Below, piece after piece: positions 23,170 through 23,261 of a DNA stretch of 23,261 nucleotides (position 1 is its first letter; each line of letters begins with the position of its first letter). A program made the translations under genes and the position numbers. Under the pieces are notes generated by a model. The model did no database searches. It was not told the origin of the DNA and worked only from the letters and a program-made list of their open reading frames with translations. The stretch covers positions 1 to 23,261 of the forward strand of contig CAUZFZ010000162.1 in NCBI GenBank assembly GCA_963579025.1, in the 5' to 3' direction. The stretch comes from CAUZFZ01 sp963579025 (GTDB lineage: Bacteria; Planctomycetota; Planctomycetia; Planctomycetales; Planctomycetaceae).

Positions 23170-23261
23170 GATCGGAAGTACAATCCGCGGATCAAACCTG
23201 GATCGTTGGACATGCTTTTTAGTTTCCGATGCGCCAGCGTTGTTAGTTCATCTTTGGTTTT

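Overview
The window looks like a chromosomal segment of a planctomycete (Pirellulales/Planctomycetales-type), judged from protein families only. The supporting evidence is a DUF1559 pilin-like protein, a Tyr-rich secreted protein of planctomycete type, a PPC-domain secreted protein, and many palindromic intergenic repeats. Coding is dense, moderately GC-rich and mostly on the + strand. No tRNA, rRNA or CRISPR array was seen.

Left part (1-2876): a transcription terminator is followed by a palindromic repeat that abuts the start of a STAND/NB-ARC-type protein. That protein keeps only its winged helix and TPR solenoid. The gene is interrupted in frame by three unrelated palindromic insertions: a composite at 469-590, a 189-bp element with ~50-bp terminal inverted repeats, and a 63-bp element with perfect 22-bp arms. 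The 650-bp gap after it holds three more palindromic elements.

Middle part (2877-11239, + strand): a large exported DUF1559 protein, a small Tyr-rich secreted protein, an ABC-2-type exporter ATPase without a permease, a family 5 uracil-DNA glycosylase, a tiny membrane protein, a UPF0104/LPG-synthase-like membrane protein, a beta-lactamase-fold serine hydrolase and a double-ACT-domain protein.

The minus-strand block (13934-11244) is a tightly overlapping operon. It encodes a single-BON-domain protein, a Tat-exported metallophosphoesterase and a PAS-AAA+-Fis regulator. The regulator looks like a sigma-54 activator but lacks the GAFTGA loop. Divergent from this block is a 755-residue exported protein with five copies of a BON-like repeat, a Pro-rich linker and a TPR-like tail. 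Then come purA and a large exported PPC-domain protein.

Right part (20529-23261): a remnant of a VirD4/TraG-type coupling ATPase, with its middle deleted and its frame broken, marks decayed mobile DNA. Beside it is an unrecognised two-gene unit whose stop and start codons touch: an 87-residue protein and a 446-residue protein ending in a zincin-like HELMH motif. This pair is the best candidate for an undescribed system in the window. The repeat-invaded STAND gene and the five-repeat BON-like protein are the other two observations most worth following.
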